Counted from the stretch's first letter, positions 43,545 through 54,933 are shown. The stretch is DNA of 64,000 nt from Xylophilus rhododendri (GCF_009906855.1 NZ_CP047650.1:1798001-1862000), one strand, 5' to 3'. The notes: generated from the sequence alone by a model not told the origin. Numbers and translations are program-made.

Positions 43545-44998
43545 TGAAAAAGCTTTTTTCCTCCGAACAAGGCGCCGCCGATGAAAGCCGCCGCGCATTC
43601 CTGCGCCGTTCCGGCCAGCTGGCCCTGACCGGCACGGCCCTGCCCTTCGCGCTCAACATGGCCGCCATCGGCGAGGCCGCCGCCTTCGAAGCGTCGGACT
43701 ACAAGGCGCTGGTCTGCGTCTACATGGCCGGCGGCAACGACTACGCCAACACCGTGGTCACCTACGACGACCCGAGCTACGCCAAGTACTACGCCATTCG
43801 CAGCGCCGGCGACATCGCCCTGAGCAAGGCATCGCTGGCGCCCACGCTGCTGACGCCGGCCACGCCGCTGCCCGATGGCCGCCAGTACGCGCTCAATCCG
43901 GCGATGACCGGCCTGGCCGCGCTCTTCAACAGCGGCAAGGCCGCCGTGCAGCTCAACGTCGGCCCGCTGGTGGTGCCGCTGACGCGCACGCAGTACGCCA
44001 GCGGCGGCTATCCGCTGCCGTCCAAGCTGATGTCGCACAACGACCAGGCTTCTGTCTGGCAATCGCTGGCCGCCGAAGGCGCCAACAGCGGTTGGGGCGG
44101 ACGCATGGGCGATCTGGCCCTGGCGGGCAACGGCAATTCCAACTTCACCTGCATCTCGGCCGCCGGCAATGCGGTGTTCGTCTCCGGGCAGACCGCGCTG
44201 CAGTACCAGATCAGCACCGGCGGCGCCGTCGCGGTCAATGCCATCAAGAACAATGTCTACGGCTCCAGCGCGGTCAAGGCCGCCATGGCCACGCTGATCA
44301 CCCAGCCGCGTGCCCACCTGATGGAGAACGAATACAACAAGGTCACCGCCCGCTCGATCAACCTGGAATCCATGGTCACCGCCGGCATCGGCTCGACCAG
44401 CTCGGTCACCACCGCCTTTCCCGCCGGCAACGCACTGGCCGACCAGCTCAAGATCGTGGCGCGGCTGATCGCGGCGCGCAACACGCTGGGCTCGCCCAAG
44501 CGCCAGGTGTTCTTCGTGTCGATCGGCGGCTTCGACCTGCACGACAACTTCAAGGCTCAGCACCCGGCCATGATGGCCAAGCTCAGCGAGGCGATGACCG
44601 CCTTCTACAACGCCACCGTGGAACTCGGCGTGGCCTCGCAGGTCACCAGCTTCACCGCGTCGGACTTCGGCCGCACGCTGGCCGTCAACGGCAACGGCTC
44701 GGACCACGGCTGGGGCAGCCACCACATCGTGGTGGGCGGCGCGGTCAAGGGCAGTGCCTTCTACGGCAGTGCGCCGCCGGTGAGCGTGGGCAACACCACC
44801 GCGCCGGAAGACCAGTGGCATATCGGCCAGGGCCGGCTGCTGCCCTCGACCTCGGTCGACCAGTACGCCGCCACCCTGGCGAGCTGGTTCGGCGTGGCCG
44901 ACGGCGAACTCAACGCCGTGCTGCCCAATCTGCACAACTTCGGCAGCGAAGCGGGACGGCCGGACTACCCGCGCAACATGGGCTTCATGAACGCCTGA
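43541..44998 (+). CDS. DUF1501 family protein (sulfatase-like, twin-arginine signal)
   Basis: 485 aa. The N-terminus ESRRAFLRRSGQLALTGTAL is a twin-arginine signal, so the protein is probably folded before export. The body is DUF1501 (YKALVCVYMAGGNDYANTVV, GGYPLPSKLMSHNDQASVWQ, SIGGFDLHDNF, FTASDFGRTLAVNGNGSDHG, WGSHHIVVGGAVKG), an alkaline-phosphatase/sulfatase-like fold with conserved D/H positions that could bind metal. It starts inside the stop of the DUF1800 gene. Function unknown. Confidence 0.9.
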   Translation: MMKKLFSSEQGAADESRRAFLRRSGQLALTGTALPFALNMAAIGEAAAFEASDYKALVCVYMAGGNDYANTVVTYDDPSYAKYYAIRSAGDIALSKASLAPTLLTPATPLPDGRQYALNPAMTGLAALFNSGKAAVQLNVGPLVVPLTRTQYASGGYPLPSKLMSHNDQASVWQSLAAEGANSGWGGRMGDLALAGNGNSNFTCISAAGNAVFVSGQTALQYQISTGGAVAVNAIKNNVYGSSAVKAAMATLITQPRAHLMENEYNKVTARSINLESMVTAGIGSTSSVTTAFPAGNALADQLKIVARLIAARNTLGSPKRQVFFVSIGGFDLHDNFKAQHPAMMAKLSEAMTAFYNATVELGVASQVTSFTASDFGRTLAVNGNGSDHGWGSHHIVVGGAVKGSAFYGSAPPVSVGNTTAPEDQWHIGQGRLLPSTSVDQYAATLASWFGVADGELNAVLPNLHNFGSEAGRPDYPRNMGFMNA

Positions 44999-45040
44999 GA
45001 AAGCGCCCCTGCGGCTCTACCGTCCGGGGCGGCCCGGCGC

Positions 45041-47761
45041 CTACTGGCCCAGCGGATGGCCGAAGCGGATCTGGTTCGTCCCGGTGACCTGTATCCAGGT
45101 GCCGCCCAGCGGCTGCTCCTGCAGGCCGGGCTTGCTGTAGTCGCAGACACCGCTCGGGAACACGGCACGCAGGCTGGCCAGGTCGGCATCGCGGGTGCTG
45201 CCGGTCCAGCCCGGATTGCGGGTGGCGTAGCCGGCGTAGTCGGCGGCGGTCACCGGTCGGAACTGGCACTGCATCGAGCGCGACTGCAGCGGCTCCCCCG
45301 CCTCGAAGCGCGGGAACGAGGACGCCGGGAACATGGCGTTGCAGCGCGAAGGCGTGGCGCCGGTTCCCACCGTGCCGGCCGGCGAACCATTGCCGTTGCC
45401 ATTGATGAACACCGTGTTGAAGCCACCGAAGGTCTGCGGCTCGGCGATGAAGTCGTCGGCCGCGCCGGGCGTGGTGGCGCCGTAGCAGCCATCCACCATC
45501 GCGGCCGGCTTGTTCTTCACCACCTTGCGGGCCAGGGTGTCGGCGCTGCGGTCGGCCGCCAGCGCGGTCAGCCACTGGTCCATGCCCAGGAAGGCCTTCT
45601 GCATGACGATCACCGTGCGCCCCGTCTTCGCCGGCCGCGGCGCCTGGACGGGCGTGAGGTGGTTGGCGTTCGGGTCCTGCGTGAACGCGGCCACGTTGGC
45701 CATGCCGTTCCACATCACATGGTTGTCGTACTTGCCGGTGGCCGCGGCGATGCGGGCGCGCAGGATGTAGTGGAAGAACTTCAGATGCATGTCGCCGGCG
45801 CCGGTGAACTCATTGTTCAGGCCGTCGAGGTCGAGCACCGCGGTGCTCGCCATGCCGGCCCCGCCGTACATGATCATGCCGGTCTGGTAGGCATTGCGCA
45901 GGGCTTCCGGATCGGGCTGCATGCGGGAGGTGCGCAGGTTGCCGTCGGCGTCCTGTCCGCCGATGTTCTGGTTCAGGTGGATGAACTGCGCCATCGTGAT
46001 CTGGCCGGTGTTGAGTGCGTTCAGGCCGAACTGCACGCCGGCGTTGCCGATGTAGGTGCGGCCGTAGCCGGTGGCGGGATCGACGCCGAGCACGTTCTTG
46101 TTGTGGTCGGTGACGTTGGGCCGCAGGCCGTTCGGCCTGGCGGGCAGCAGGCTCACGGCCGGCGCCGGCAGCACGCCCATCGGTGCGCTGGTCACCACGC
46201 CGGCCGGGCTGTATTTCTCGTTCGCGCCGATCACCGCGTTGAAGACGGCGCTGTTGCCGGTGCCGGCCATCACGTTGTCGCGGTCGCCCTGGTTGGCCGG
46301 GCGCAGCACGTTGTCGGTGCGCGCGGCCCAGAAGCTCGCCTGCTGGCGGATGCTGTGATAGGTCGAGTAGCCCGATGCGGCAGCGAGCTCCGCGTTGGTC
46401 CAGGTCGGCAGCGTCGCATTGGCGGCGCGGGCCGCGGCGGTGGCGTTGTCGTAGGTCGGGTCGTAGACGCTGTTGGGCAGCGGCGAGAAGGTGCCGTTCT
46501 GGGTGGTGCCGCCCTTGGTGTAGTTGAGCTGGTAGTTGTAGAAGAGCCGGCCTTCCATGCTCTGCGGGCCGGAGTTGTCCGGGAAGCCGTTGAGCATGAC
46601 GATGCCGTCGAGCAGGCCCGGATAGGTGTCGGCGATCATGCTCTGCTGCATGGCCGAGCCGGAGTTGCCCCAGCCCATGGTGTAGAGCAGCGGGCCGTTG
46701 GCCTTGATGAAGCGTTCCTTCACCATCATCATCGTCTCGGCCGAGATGATGTGGTTGCAGTTCTGGCCGAAGTAGTTGAGGGTGGAATTGGCCACCGCGA
46801 AACCCTTGCTCAGCGGCAGGTCGTTGAGCGCATTGAAGTCGCCCGACGCGCCGTTCGAGGAGTTGTTGGAGCCGCCCACCGGCCCCATCGAAGTGCCCTG
46901 CACATACCAGCCGCCGCCGCAGCTCTGGCCGAAGGGATAGACCAGCCGGCCGTTGAAGCCGCTCGGCGGTTTCAGCGCGCTGGGATTGGGATTGCCGACC
47001 GGGTCTCCCAGTACCGCCGTCTGGTAGATGCCACGGTTGATCACGCCGGTCTCGATGCGCACGATGTAGGGCACCGTGCGGCCGTCGAGCAGCGTGGTCT
47101 GCTCCACCACCGTGGGCGGATTGGCCGGGTCGTACTTCTGCCAGACCGCGGTGCCGGCCCGGGTCTTGTCGTGGTAGACCCAGTCGACCCGGGTCGGGGC
47201 CGCGCAGTTGGGATCGGTGTTCGGGGCGCTGGTCAGCGTGGGGCCGCCGGGGTAGACGGTGAAGGCATCGGTCTGGCAGTGCAGATTGCCTTCCTGCGGC
47301 GCATACAGGATCGGGCCCTGCACCGGGTAGGCGGTGAGTTTCAGGCTGCCGCGCACCTTGGTGTCGTCGCTGGCGTCGCGCACTTCGATGGTGTTGTCGC
47401 CCTGCTGCAGGCCGGTGAGCAGCGCCAGGGAGGCATTGCCTGAGGCGGCCTTCTGGAACTGGGCCGTGACGTCAGCGCCGTTGAGCCGCACCTTCACGCC
47501 GGCGACTGCCGCGCCATCGGCGCTGGTGAGCTGCACCAGGGTGTCGCTGCCGCTCGTCATTTTCTCGGGGGAAGACAGGCTTTGCACCGTGATCGCCGGC
47601 GGCGTGACGGGACCGGAACCGGTGGCGGGCGCCACCGTGGTGTTACCGCCGCCGCAGCCGGCGAGCCCGGCGATGCCGAGGGCGAGTGCGCCGTACAGCA
47701 GCCCGTGACTTTCTTGCGGCCGTGGCGTCCGGGCCATTCCCATGCTCTTTCTGGTTTTCAT
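45041..47761 (-). CDS. DUF6351 lipoprotein, putative alpha/beta-hydrolase
   Basis: 906 aa. The signal ends in lipobox LAGC (Cys36), followed by GGGN and a linker, so it is probably an outer-membrane lipoprotein. A beta-rich N-terminal domain (residues ~55-145) precedes a large domain with GWGNSGSAMQQ near residue 365, a serine-hydrolase-like elbow, and several cysteines. I assign it to DUF6351 from overall recollection. A polyester or oligomer hydrolase role is conceivable but not shown. GGAGAC precedes ATG 47761. A 21-bp IclR-type operator lies 48 bp upstream of the start. Confidence 0.75.
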   Translation of the reverse strand: MKTRKSMGMARTPRPQESHGLLYGALALGIAGLAGCGGGNTTVAPATGSGPVTPPAITVQSLSSPEKMTSGSDTLVQLTSADGAAVAGVKVRLNGADVTAQFQKAASGNASLALLTGLQQGDNTIEVRDASDDTKVRGSLKLTAYPVQGPILYAPQEGNLHCQTDAFTVYPGGPTLTSAPNTDPNCAAPTRVDWVYHDKTRAGTAVWQKYDPANPPTVVEQTTLLDGRTVPYIVRIETGVINRGIYQTAVLGDPVGNPNPSALKPPSGFNGRLVYPFGQSCGGGWYVQGTSMGPVGGSNNSSNGASGDFNALNDLPLSKGFAVANSTLNYFGQNCNHIISAETMMMVKERFIKANGPLLYTMGWGNSGSAMQQSMIADTYPGLLDGIVMLNGFPDNSGPQSMEGRLFYNYQLNYTKGGTTQNGTFSPLPNSVYDPTYDNATAAARAANATLPTWTNAELAAASGYSTYHSIRQQASFWAARTDNVLRPANQGDRDNVMAGTGNSAVFNAVIGANEKYSPAGVVTSAPMGVLPAPAVSLLPARPNGLRPNVTDHNKNVLGVDPATGYGRTYIGNAGVQFGLNALNTGQITMAQFIHLNQNIGGQDADGNLRTSRMQPDPEALRNAYQTGMIMYGGAGMASTAVLDLDGLNNEFTGAGDMHLKFFHYILRARIAAATGKYDNHVMWNGMANVAAFTQDPNANHLTPVQAPRPAKTGRTVIVMQKAFLGMDQWLTALAADRSADTLARKVVKNKPAAMVDGCYGATTPGAADDFIAEPQTFGGFNTVFINGNGNGSPAGTVGTGATPSRCNAMFPASSFPRFEAGEPLQSRSMQCQFRPVTAADYAGYATRNPGWTGSTRDADLASLRAVFPSGVCDYSKPGLQEQPLGGTWIQVTGTNQIRFGHPLGQ

Positions 47762-47808
47762 TGCTTGTCTCCTTCGTCGTTGGAATTTTTTTGCATCGGA
47801 ATACCACC

Positions 47809-47829
47809 ATATTCCGATATACGGAATAT
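47809..47829. promoter_or_regulatory. IclR operator 1 (upstream of DUF6351 gene)
   Basis: ATATTCCG-ATATA-CGGAATAT is a perfect 8-bp inverted repeat with a 5-bp spacer. An extra half site CGGAATA lies at 47797-47803. The same arms recur at 47950-47970 before the IclR gene. Confidence 0.8.
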
Positions 47830-47949
47830 GGTTTACATACTCGACAAAGTCTAAGAGCCAGCCTGATACGAGTAAATGCTGAATAGGGAATCTCCGGATC
47901 AGGCATACCCGGGGTAAGCGCGGATGGTTTCAGCAAATTTCCACCCCTA

Positions 47950-47970
47950 ATATTCCGCATATCGGAATAT
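47950..47970. promoter_or_regulatory. IclR operator 2 (autoregulatory)
   Basis: ATATTCCG-CATAT-CGGAATAT has the same perfect arms as operator 1 and ends directly at the ribosome site (GGAGA 47971-47975) of the IclR gene. Binding here should block transcription or early elongation of the regulator itself. Confidence 0.8.
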
Positions 47971-47981
47971 GGAGAAACGCC

Positions 47982-48821
47982 ATGGGGAGAAGACGAGTCG
48001 GCACGGCCACCGCGGCCGAAGTGCCGGGAGCGAATAGCGATGCAGCACAAGACCCTCGCTTCATCACCGCGCTGGCGCGCGGGATCGAACTGCTGCGCGC
48101 CTTCAAGCCACAGGACCACTGGCTGAGCCACCGCGAATTGGTGGCGCGAACCGCCCTGCCACCCGCCACGGTTTCGCGCCTGACCTTCACCCTGACGGCG
48201 CTCGGCTACCTGCGGCATCGCCCGGAAGCCGGCGAATACGCGCTGAGCCCGGCAGTACTGGGACTGGGCTTCTCGATGCTCAGCAATTTCGACATCGCCC
48301 GCATCGCCCGGCCGACGCTGCAGGCCCTGGCCGAAAAATGCCAGGCCGCCGTGTCGATGGGCGTGCGGCACGAGCTGGAAATGGTCTATGTGGCGCACTG
48401 CCGCAGCACCCAGCGGCTGCTGCTGGGCCTGGACGTGGGCGCGCGCCTGCCCTTCGCCCGCACCTCGATGGGCCAGGCCGTGCTGTTCAGTGCACAAGCG
48501 GCCGAACGCGAACTCCTGTTTCGCCGCATCGAAGCGGCCGAAGGCGATGCCTGGCCCTTGGTGCAAAAACGCCTGGCGCGTGCACAGAAGCAGTTCCACA
48601 CACGCGGCTTCGTCACGAGCGAAAAGGAATGGGATCCGGCCATCTCGGCCGCTGCCGTGCCAGTGGACCTGGGCGACGGCCGGACCCTGCTCGGCCTGTC
48701 GGTGGGCGGACCCGCGACCTGGCTGCAGGGCAGTTTTCTGCACGACGAGGTGGGGCCGATGCTGGTGCAGGCCGCCGCCAGCATCGTGTCCGCCATCCAG
48801 GCCGCGGACTGGAAGGATTGA
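47982..48821 (+). CDS. IclR-family transcriptional regulator
   Basis: 279 aa. The winged helix (FITALARGIELLRAFKPQDH, LPPATVSRLTFTLTALGYLR) and the GAF-like effector domain (ARPTLQALAEKCQAAVSMGV, RLPFARTSMGQAVLFSAQ, FVTSEKEWDPAISAAAVPV) are clear. The ATG 47982 is set 6 nt after GGAGA. It is divergent from the DUF6351 gene, and both promoters carry the same 21-bp operator, so it very probably controls both. Confidence 0.93.
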   Translation: MGRRRVGTATAAEVPGANSDAAQDPRFITALARGIELLRAFKPQDHWLSHRELVARTALPPATVSRLTFTLTALGYLRHRPEAGEYALSPAVLGLGFSMLSNFDIARIARPTLQALAEKCQAAVSMGVRHELEMVYVAHCRSTQRLLLGLDVGARLPFARTSMGQAVLFSAQAAERELLFRRIEAAEGDAWPLVQKRLARAQKQFHTRGFVTSEKEWDPAISAAAVPVDLGDGRTLLGLSVGGPATWLQGSFLHDEVGPMLVQAAASIVSAIQAADWKD

Positions 48822-48842
48822 AGACGCCAGGCCCCAACGACA

Positions 48843-48872
48843 AAGGGCTGCAACCTTGCGATTGCAGCCCTT
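48843..48872 (-). terminator. Hairpin between IclR gene and tRNA cluster
   Basis: AAGGGCTGCAA and TTGCAGCCCTT form a perfect 11-bp stem around an 8-nt loop. On the minus strand it follows tRNA-Asp and ends in a short T-run, so it probably terminates the tRNA transcript; it could also serve the IclR gene on the plus strand. Confidence 0.65.
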
Positions 48873-48890
48873 CGAATTCACTGAAGAATT

Positions 48891-48967
48891 TGGCGGAGTG
48901 GACGGGACTCGAACCCGCGACCCCCGGCGTGACAGGCCGGTATTCTAACCAACTGAACTACCACTCC
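48891..48967 (-). tRNA. tRNA-Asp (anticodon GTC)
   Basis: 77 nt including an encoded CCA. The acceptor stem is GGAGTGG/CCACTCC, the D arm AGTTCAGTTGGTTAGA, the anticodon loop CTGTCAC in a CCGGC/GCCGG-type stem, and the T loop GTTCGAGTC. It is the last tRNA of a three-gene array transcribed leftwards. Confidence 0.95.
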
Positions 48968-49025
48968 GCAGTGGTTGTAGCTTCGTTCAACTGCCTTTCG
49001 GCAACCGAACCAAGTGCCACGAACT

Positions 49026-49101
49026 TGGCGACTCTACGGGGATTCGAACCCCGGTAACCACCGTGAAAGGGTGGTGTCCTAGGCCTCTAGACGATAGAGT
49101 C
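49026..49101 (-). tRNA. tRNA-Glu (anticodon TTC)
   Basis: 76 nt including encoded CCA. The acceptor stem is GACTCTA/TAGAGTC, the anticodon loop CTTTCAC, and the T arm CGGGGTTCGAATCCCCG. It is the substrate of the glutamyl-tRNA synthetase encoded just upstream on the same strand. Confidence 0.95.
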
Positions 49102-49139
49102 AAAACCTTGGAACAAACCGACAGCAACATCTAAACAGG

Positions 49140-49215
<76 letters not shown>

Positions 49216-49284
49216 CACTGTTTTCACACACCGCCTTCTGCTTTCGCTTCGTCGTTGTGTTCAACTGCTGAGCCTCGAATTATG

Positions 49285-50679
49285 TCAGCATTTTTGGTGT
49301 TTTGCCAAGCGTGCTGAAAAAATTTTGCGATCCGTCAGTTCGATGACCGCATCCAGCGATGGTGTGTGAGCGGTTCCCATCAGCAGAACCCGCACCGGCA
49401 TTGCGAGTTGCGGCATCTTCATGCCGTGGGCGGCCAGGGTTTCCTTGATGGCCGCGGCGATGGCAGGCTTGTTCCACTCGGCCGATGCCAGCTTCTCGCC
49501 CAGCGTGGCGAGCGCGGGGAACACCGCCGGCACCACGTGCTGCGCGTATTCCGCCTCGGAGGCCTGGACCTCTTCAACGTAGAACTTCTCCGCCCAGTCG
49601 GCCAGGGCGACGATGGTGTCGCAGCGGTCCTTGAACAGGCCGCAGATGCGGGCCAGGCGGTCGTCGGCCGAGATGTCGCGCTTGAGCAGCTGCACGGCGA
49701 CCAGCGCCGCCAGGCTCTCGTCGGCCATGGCCTTGAGATGCTGGGCGTTCACCCAGCGCAGCTTGGCTTCGTCGTACTGGGCGGCGCTGCGGCCCAGGTG
49801 GTCCAGGTTGAACCATTCCAGGAACTGCGCGCGGCTGAAGATCTCGTCGTCGCCGTGGCTCCAGCCCAGGCGGGCCAGGTAGTTCACCATGGCGTCGGGC
49901 AGGAAGCCTTCGTCGCGGTAGGCGGTGACGGGCTTGGCGCCGTTGCGCTTGCTCATCTTCTCGCCCTGCTCGTTGAGCACGGTGGGCAGGTGGGCGTAGA
50001 CCGGCGGCTCCTTGCCGAGCGCACGGAAGATGTTGATCTGCCGCGGCGTGTTGTTGACGTGGTCGTCGCCACGGATCACGTGGGTGATGTCCATGTCGAT
50101 GTCGTCGACCACCACGCAGAAGTTGTACGTGGGCGTGCCGTCGGGCCGGGCGATGACCAGGTCGTCCAGCTCTTCGTTGGCGATCTCGATGCGGCCCTTG
50201 ACCTTGTCGTCCCAGGCCACCACGCCGCCTTGCGGATTGAGGAAGCGCAGCACCGGCTTCACGCCTTCGGGCACCGGCGGCAGCACCTTGCCCGGCTCGG
50301 GCCGCCAGGTGCCGTCGTAGCGCGGCTTTTCCTTGGCCAGGGTCTGGCGCTCGCGCAGGGCGTCGAGCTCGGCGATGGACATGTAGCAGGGATAGACATG
50401 GCCGGCTGCCTGCAGGTCGGCCAGCACCGCCTTGTAGCGGTCCATGCGCTGCATTTGGTAGAACGGGCCTTCGTCGTAGTCCAGGCCCAGCCATTCCATG
50501 CCTTCAAGGATGACGTCGACCGAGGCCTGGGTGGAGCGCTCCACGTCGGTGTCTTCCACGCGCAGGATGAACTTGCCGCCGGTGGAGCGGGCGAAGGCCC
50601 AGGGATACAGCGCGGAGCGGATGTTGCCCAGGTGGATGAAGCCGGTGGGCGACGGTGCGAATCGGGTACGGGTGCTCAT
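49285..50679 (-). CDS. gltX: Glutamyl-tRNA synthetase
   Basis: 464 aa, the usual length. The class I signatures are HLGN (residues 16-19, in [20 protein letters not shown]) and KMSKR (241-245). It charges tRNA-Glu. purF lies 24 bp upstream on the same strand and a tRNA-Ala/Glu/Asp array 69 bp downstream. A long antisense open frame across this gene and purF is a by-product of high GC. Confidence 0.98.
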   Translation of the reverse strand: MSTRTRFAPSPTGFIHLGNIRSALYPWAFARSTGGKFILRVEDTDVERSTQASVDVILEGMEWLGLDYDEGPFYQMQRMDRYKAVLADLQAAGHVYPCYMSIAELDALRERQTLAKEKPRYDGTWRPEPGKVLPPVPEGVKPVLRFLNPQGGVVAWDDKVKGRIEIANEELDDLVIARPDGTPTYNFCVVVDDIDMDITHVIRGDDHVNNTPRQINIFRALGKEPPVYAHLPTVLNEQGEKMSKRNGAKPVTAYRDEGFLPDAMVNYLARLGWSHGDDEIFSRAQFLEWFNLDHLGRSAAQYDEAKLRWVNAQHLKAMADESLAALVAVQLLKRDISADDRLARICGLFKDRCDTIVALADWAEKFYVEEVQASEAEYAQHVVPAVFPALATLGEKLASAEWNKPAIAAAIKETLAAHGMKMPQLAMPVRVLLMGTAHTPSLDAVIELTDRKIFSARLAKHQKC

Positions 50680-50703
50680 GTAGCGGGCTTGTTTCGGGCT
50701 GAC

Positions 50704-52215
<1,512 letters not shown>

Positions 52216-52224
52216 GGGATTACC

Positions 52225-52710
52225 TCAGGGAAAAAATCTACCGAATGCCTGCGGCAGCACCGGCTTCAGGGCCGAGAGTGCCGCACGCAGGAGAGGCGCC
52301 GCCTGAGACGTGCGCCAGCCGTCCTGCTCGTGCAGCGACGTTGTCTCCACCACCACCGCCAATGCCAGAAGCACCAGCAGACCGCGCACCAGGCCGAAAA
52401 CGCCGCCCAGCGTGCGATCGACCGGCCGCAGTCCTACGCTGCCGATCAATTTACGAACCAGCGATGCCATCAGGCCCCAGCCGAATGCCACCGCGATGAA
52501 AGTCACCACGAACCCGGCGCCGTATCGCGCCGCCTCGCCGCTGTCGCCCATCGGCAGCCAGGCACCGACCGCGTCGGCCCACCACTGCGCGGCGACGAAG
52601 GCCACCACCCAGCCCAGCAGCGACAGCACCTCGAACACCAGACCGCGCCACAGGCCGATCAGGAAGGAGGCGGCCAGCAGCGCGGCCAGGACCCAGTCGA
52701 CGGCGCTCAC
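52225..52710 (-). CDS. cvpA: CvpA family inner-membrane protein
   Basis: 161 aa starting at GTG 52710. About four membrane segments are visible (VDWVLAALLAASFLIGLWRG, VLSLLGWVVAFVAAQWW, YGAGFVVTFIAVAFGWGLMA, GLVRGLLVLLALAVVVET). CvpA is linked to colicin V export and to envelope stress tolerance. It sits between the SPOR gene and purF, as in most proteobacteria. Confidence 0.94.
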   Translation of the reverse strand: MSAVDWVLAALLAASFLIGLWRGLVFEVLSLLGWVVAFVAAQWWADAVGAWLPMGDSGEAARYGAGFVVTFIAVAFGWGLMASLVRKLIGSVGLRPVDRTLGGVFGLVRGLLVLLALAVVVETTSLHEQDGWRTSQAAPLLRAALSALKPVLPQAFGRFFP

Positions 52711-52728
52711 CGCCTCAGTTCCCCGTCC

Positions 52729-53619
52729 TCACAAGGTGAGGATGCTGGCCGGCAAATCCAGGCCCTTGACCTTGGCCGCCGCCCGGTCGGCCTCGGCCTT
52801 GTTGGCGAAGGGGCCGACCCGCACGCGGATGCGTACGCCGTCCTTGGTATTGACCGACTGCACATAGGTCTGCAGGCCGCCACGGGTCAGCTTGGCGCGG
52901 GCTTCCTGTGCCTTGGCGGCATCGCCGAAGGCGCCGACCTGGACCACGAAACGGGCGTCGGCATTGGCTGCGGCTGGCGGCGCGGCCACAGGCGCGGCAG
53001 CCGTGGCCACCGGCTTGCCGTCGAGCAGCGCCCGGGCACGGGCGGCGTCGTCGTCGCGGGCGACCACGGCGGGCGCTGCAGGTTTGGCAGGCGCGGCGGC
53101 CTCACGGTGCGGCTCGACCGGCTTGGCCGGCGGACGCAGGGGAATCGGGGTGACGGCGGCGGGTTTTTCAGGCTTTTCCGCCTTTTCCGGCCGGGCGGGT
53201 ACGCTGGCCACGATCTCTTCGCCCTTGTCCAGCGAGTCGGCCGTGCTGGCATTGCCGGCCGGGGCCTTGGTGGCTGGCGCGTTCACGGCCGGCGCGGCGG
53301 CCGCGGCGGGCTTGGCCGGCGCCGCTGCGGGAGCGGACGCCGGGGGCGACGCGGATGCGACCGCGGCGGCAACGCTCTGGCCCCGCTCGGGAATGACGAT
53401 GGGGATATCCACCGGGATCGGCCGGGGCTGCGTATCGAACAGCAGCGGAAAGCCCACGATGCCGGCCACCAGCAGCACCGCCGCGCCGATCAGGCGGTGG
53501 CGGGCGCGCCGACGCAGCGCATCGACACTTTCGGTGGACACCGCGCGGCGCTGGCGTGCGCTGCGCTTGCCGTCGTCCTGCGCAGCGCGGCCGGGCCAGC
53601 GGAGATTGAATAAAGCCAT
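52729..53619 (-). CDS. SPOR-domain protein (DedD-like)
   Basis: 296 aa. One membrane segment (HRLIGAAVLLVAGIVGFPLL, residues ~41-60) is followed by a long Ala/Pro/Lys linker and a C-terminal SPOR domain (ARFVVQVGAFGDAAKAQEAR, GVRIRVRVGPFANKAEADRA). SPOR domains bind denuded septal peptidoglycan, so it probably acts in cell division. Position between folC and cvpA identifies it as the DedD equivalent. Confidence 0.93.
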   Translation of the reverse strand: MALFNLRWPGRAAQDDGKRSARQRRAVSTESVDALRRRARHRLIGAAVLLVAGIVGFPLLFDTQPRPIPVDIPIVIPERGQSVAAAVASASPPASAPAAAPAKPAAAAAPAVNAPATKAPAGNASTADSLDKGEEIVASVPARPEKAEKPEKPAAVTPIPLRPPAKPVEPHREAAAPAKPAAPAVVARDDDAARARALLDGKPVATAAAPVAAPPAAANADARFVVQVGAFGDAAKAQEARAKLTRGGLQTYVQSVNTKDGVRIRVRVGPFANKAEADRAAAKVKGLDLPASILTL

Positions 53620-53625
53620 GGTTTC

Positions 53626-54933
53626 CTAGACGTGCTTCGCATGCAGGCGAGGAACGCCGTTTTGCAGCACGCCGCCGACGGTGTAGAACGATCCGAAGAC
53701 GACGATTCTATCCGCCGGGTCCGCAGCGGCCACCGCGGCGTCCAGCGCCGCCTGGGGGGATCCGAAGGACACGGCCGGCACTTCGCGGCGGCCGCCGGCG
53801 GCCATCTGCAGTGCATTCCACTTGGCGCTGAGGTGGGCGGCGGTTTCGGCGCGCGGTGTCGGCAGGTCGCAGAAATACCAGCGATCCACCAGTTTGCCGA
53901 TGCGCGCCAGCATCGGCGTGAGTTCCTTGTCCGCCATGGCGCCGAAGACGGCATGGGTGGTCGGATGGAAACCCATGGCATCCAGGTTGGCGGCGAGCGC
54001 GGCGATGGAATGCGGGTTGTGCGCCACGTCCAGCACCAGCGTGGGCTGGCCGGGCACGATCTGGAAGCGGCCGGGCAACTCCGCGCGGGCCAGGCCGACC
54101 CGCACGGCCTGCGCGGGCACCGGCAGCCGGTCGCGCAGGGCATCGAGCGCCGCCAGCACACCGGCCGCATTGACCAGTTGATTGGCGCCGCGCAGCGCCG
54201 GATAGGCCAGCCCCGCATACCGCCGGCCGCGGCCGGCCCAGTTCCACTGCTGGCGGTCGCCGGAGAGATTGAAGTCGCGGCCGGACAGCCACAGGTCGGC
54301 GCCGATCTCCTCGGCATAGGCGATGACGCTGGCCGGCGGCGCCGGGTCGCTGACGATCGCCGGACGGCCGGGCCGCATGATGCCGGCCTTTTCGCGGCCG
54401 ATCGCATCGCGGGTGTGGCCCAGGAATTCGGTGTGGTCGATGTCGATGCTGGTGATGATGGCGCAGTCGGTGTCGATCACGTTGGTGGCATCGAGCCGGC
54501 CGCCCAGGCCCACTTCCAGCACCGCCAGGTCCAGGCCCGACTGCGACATCAGGCGCAGGATGGCCAGCGTGGTGAATTCGAAGTACGTCAGTTCGACGAC
54601 GGCGCCGCCGCGGGTGCGGGCTTCTTCCACCGCTGCGAAATGCGGCAGCAGGGCATCGGCGGCCACGATGTCGCCGCCGATGCGGCAACGCTCCTCGAAA
54701 TGCACCAGGTGCGGCGAGCTGTAGACGCCGGTGCGCCAGCCGGCCTGCAGGGCGATCGATTCGAGCATCGCGCAGGTCGAACCCTTGCCATTGGTGCCGG
54801 CGACGGTGACCACCGGGCAGGAGAAGCGCAGGTCGAGCCGCCCGACGAGTTCGCGTACGCGCTCCAGGCCGAGTGCGATGGTCTTGGGGTGGAGGCGCTC
54901 GCAGTGCGCGAGCCAGTCGGCGAGTGTGTTCAT
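53626..54933 (-). CDS. folC: Bifunctional folylpolyglutamate/dihydrofolate synthase
   Basis: 435 aa. The P-loop GTNGKGS is at residues 46-52; YSSPHLVHFEERCRI and LDVAHNPHSIAALAANLDAM are family motifs. It adds glutamate to folates and makes dihydrofolate. It is 6 bp upstream of the SPOR gene. accD, which often precedes folC, is not here; a divergent ArsC/Spx-like gene takes that position. Confidence 0.97.
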   Translation of the reverse strand: MNTLADWLAHCERLHPKTIALGLERVRELVGRLDLRFSCPVVTVAGTNGKGSTCAMLESIALQAGWRTGVYSSPHLVHFEERCRIGGDIVAADALLPHFAAVEEARTRGGAVVELTYFEFTTLAILRLMSQSGLDLAVLEVGLGGRLDATNVIDTDCAIITSIDIDHTEFLGHTRDAIGREKAGIMRPGRPAIVSDPAPPASVIAYAEEIGADLWLSGRDFNLSGDRQQWNWAGRGRRYAGLAYPALRGANQLVNAAGVLAALDALRDRLPVPAQAVRVGLARAELPGRFQIVPGQPTLVLDVAHNPHSIAALAANLDAMGFHPTTHAVFGAMADKELTPMLARIGKLVDRWYFCDLPTPRAETAAHLSAKWNALQMAAGGRREVPAVSFGSPQAALDAAVAAADPADRIVVFGSFYTVGGVLQNGVPRLHAKHV

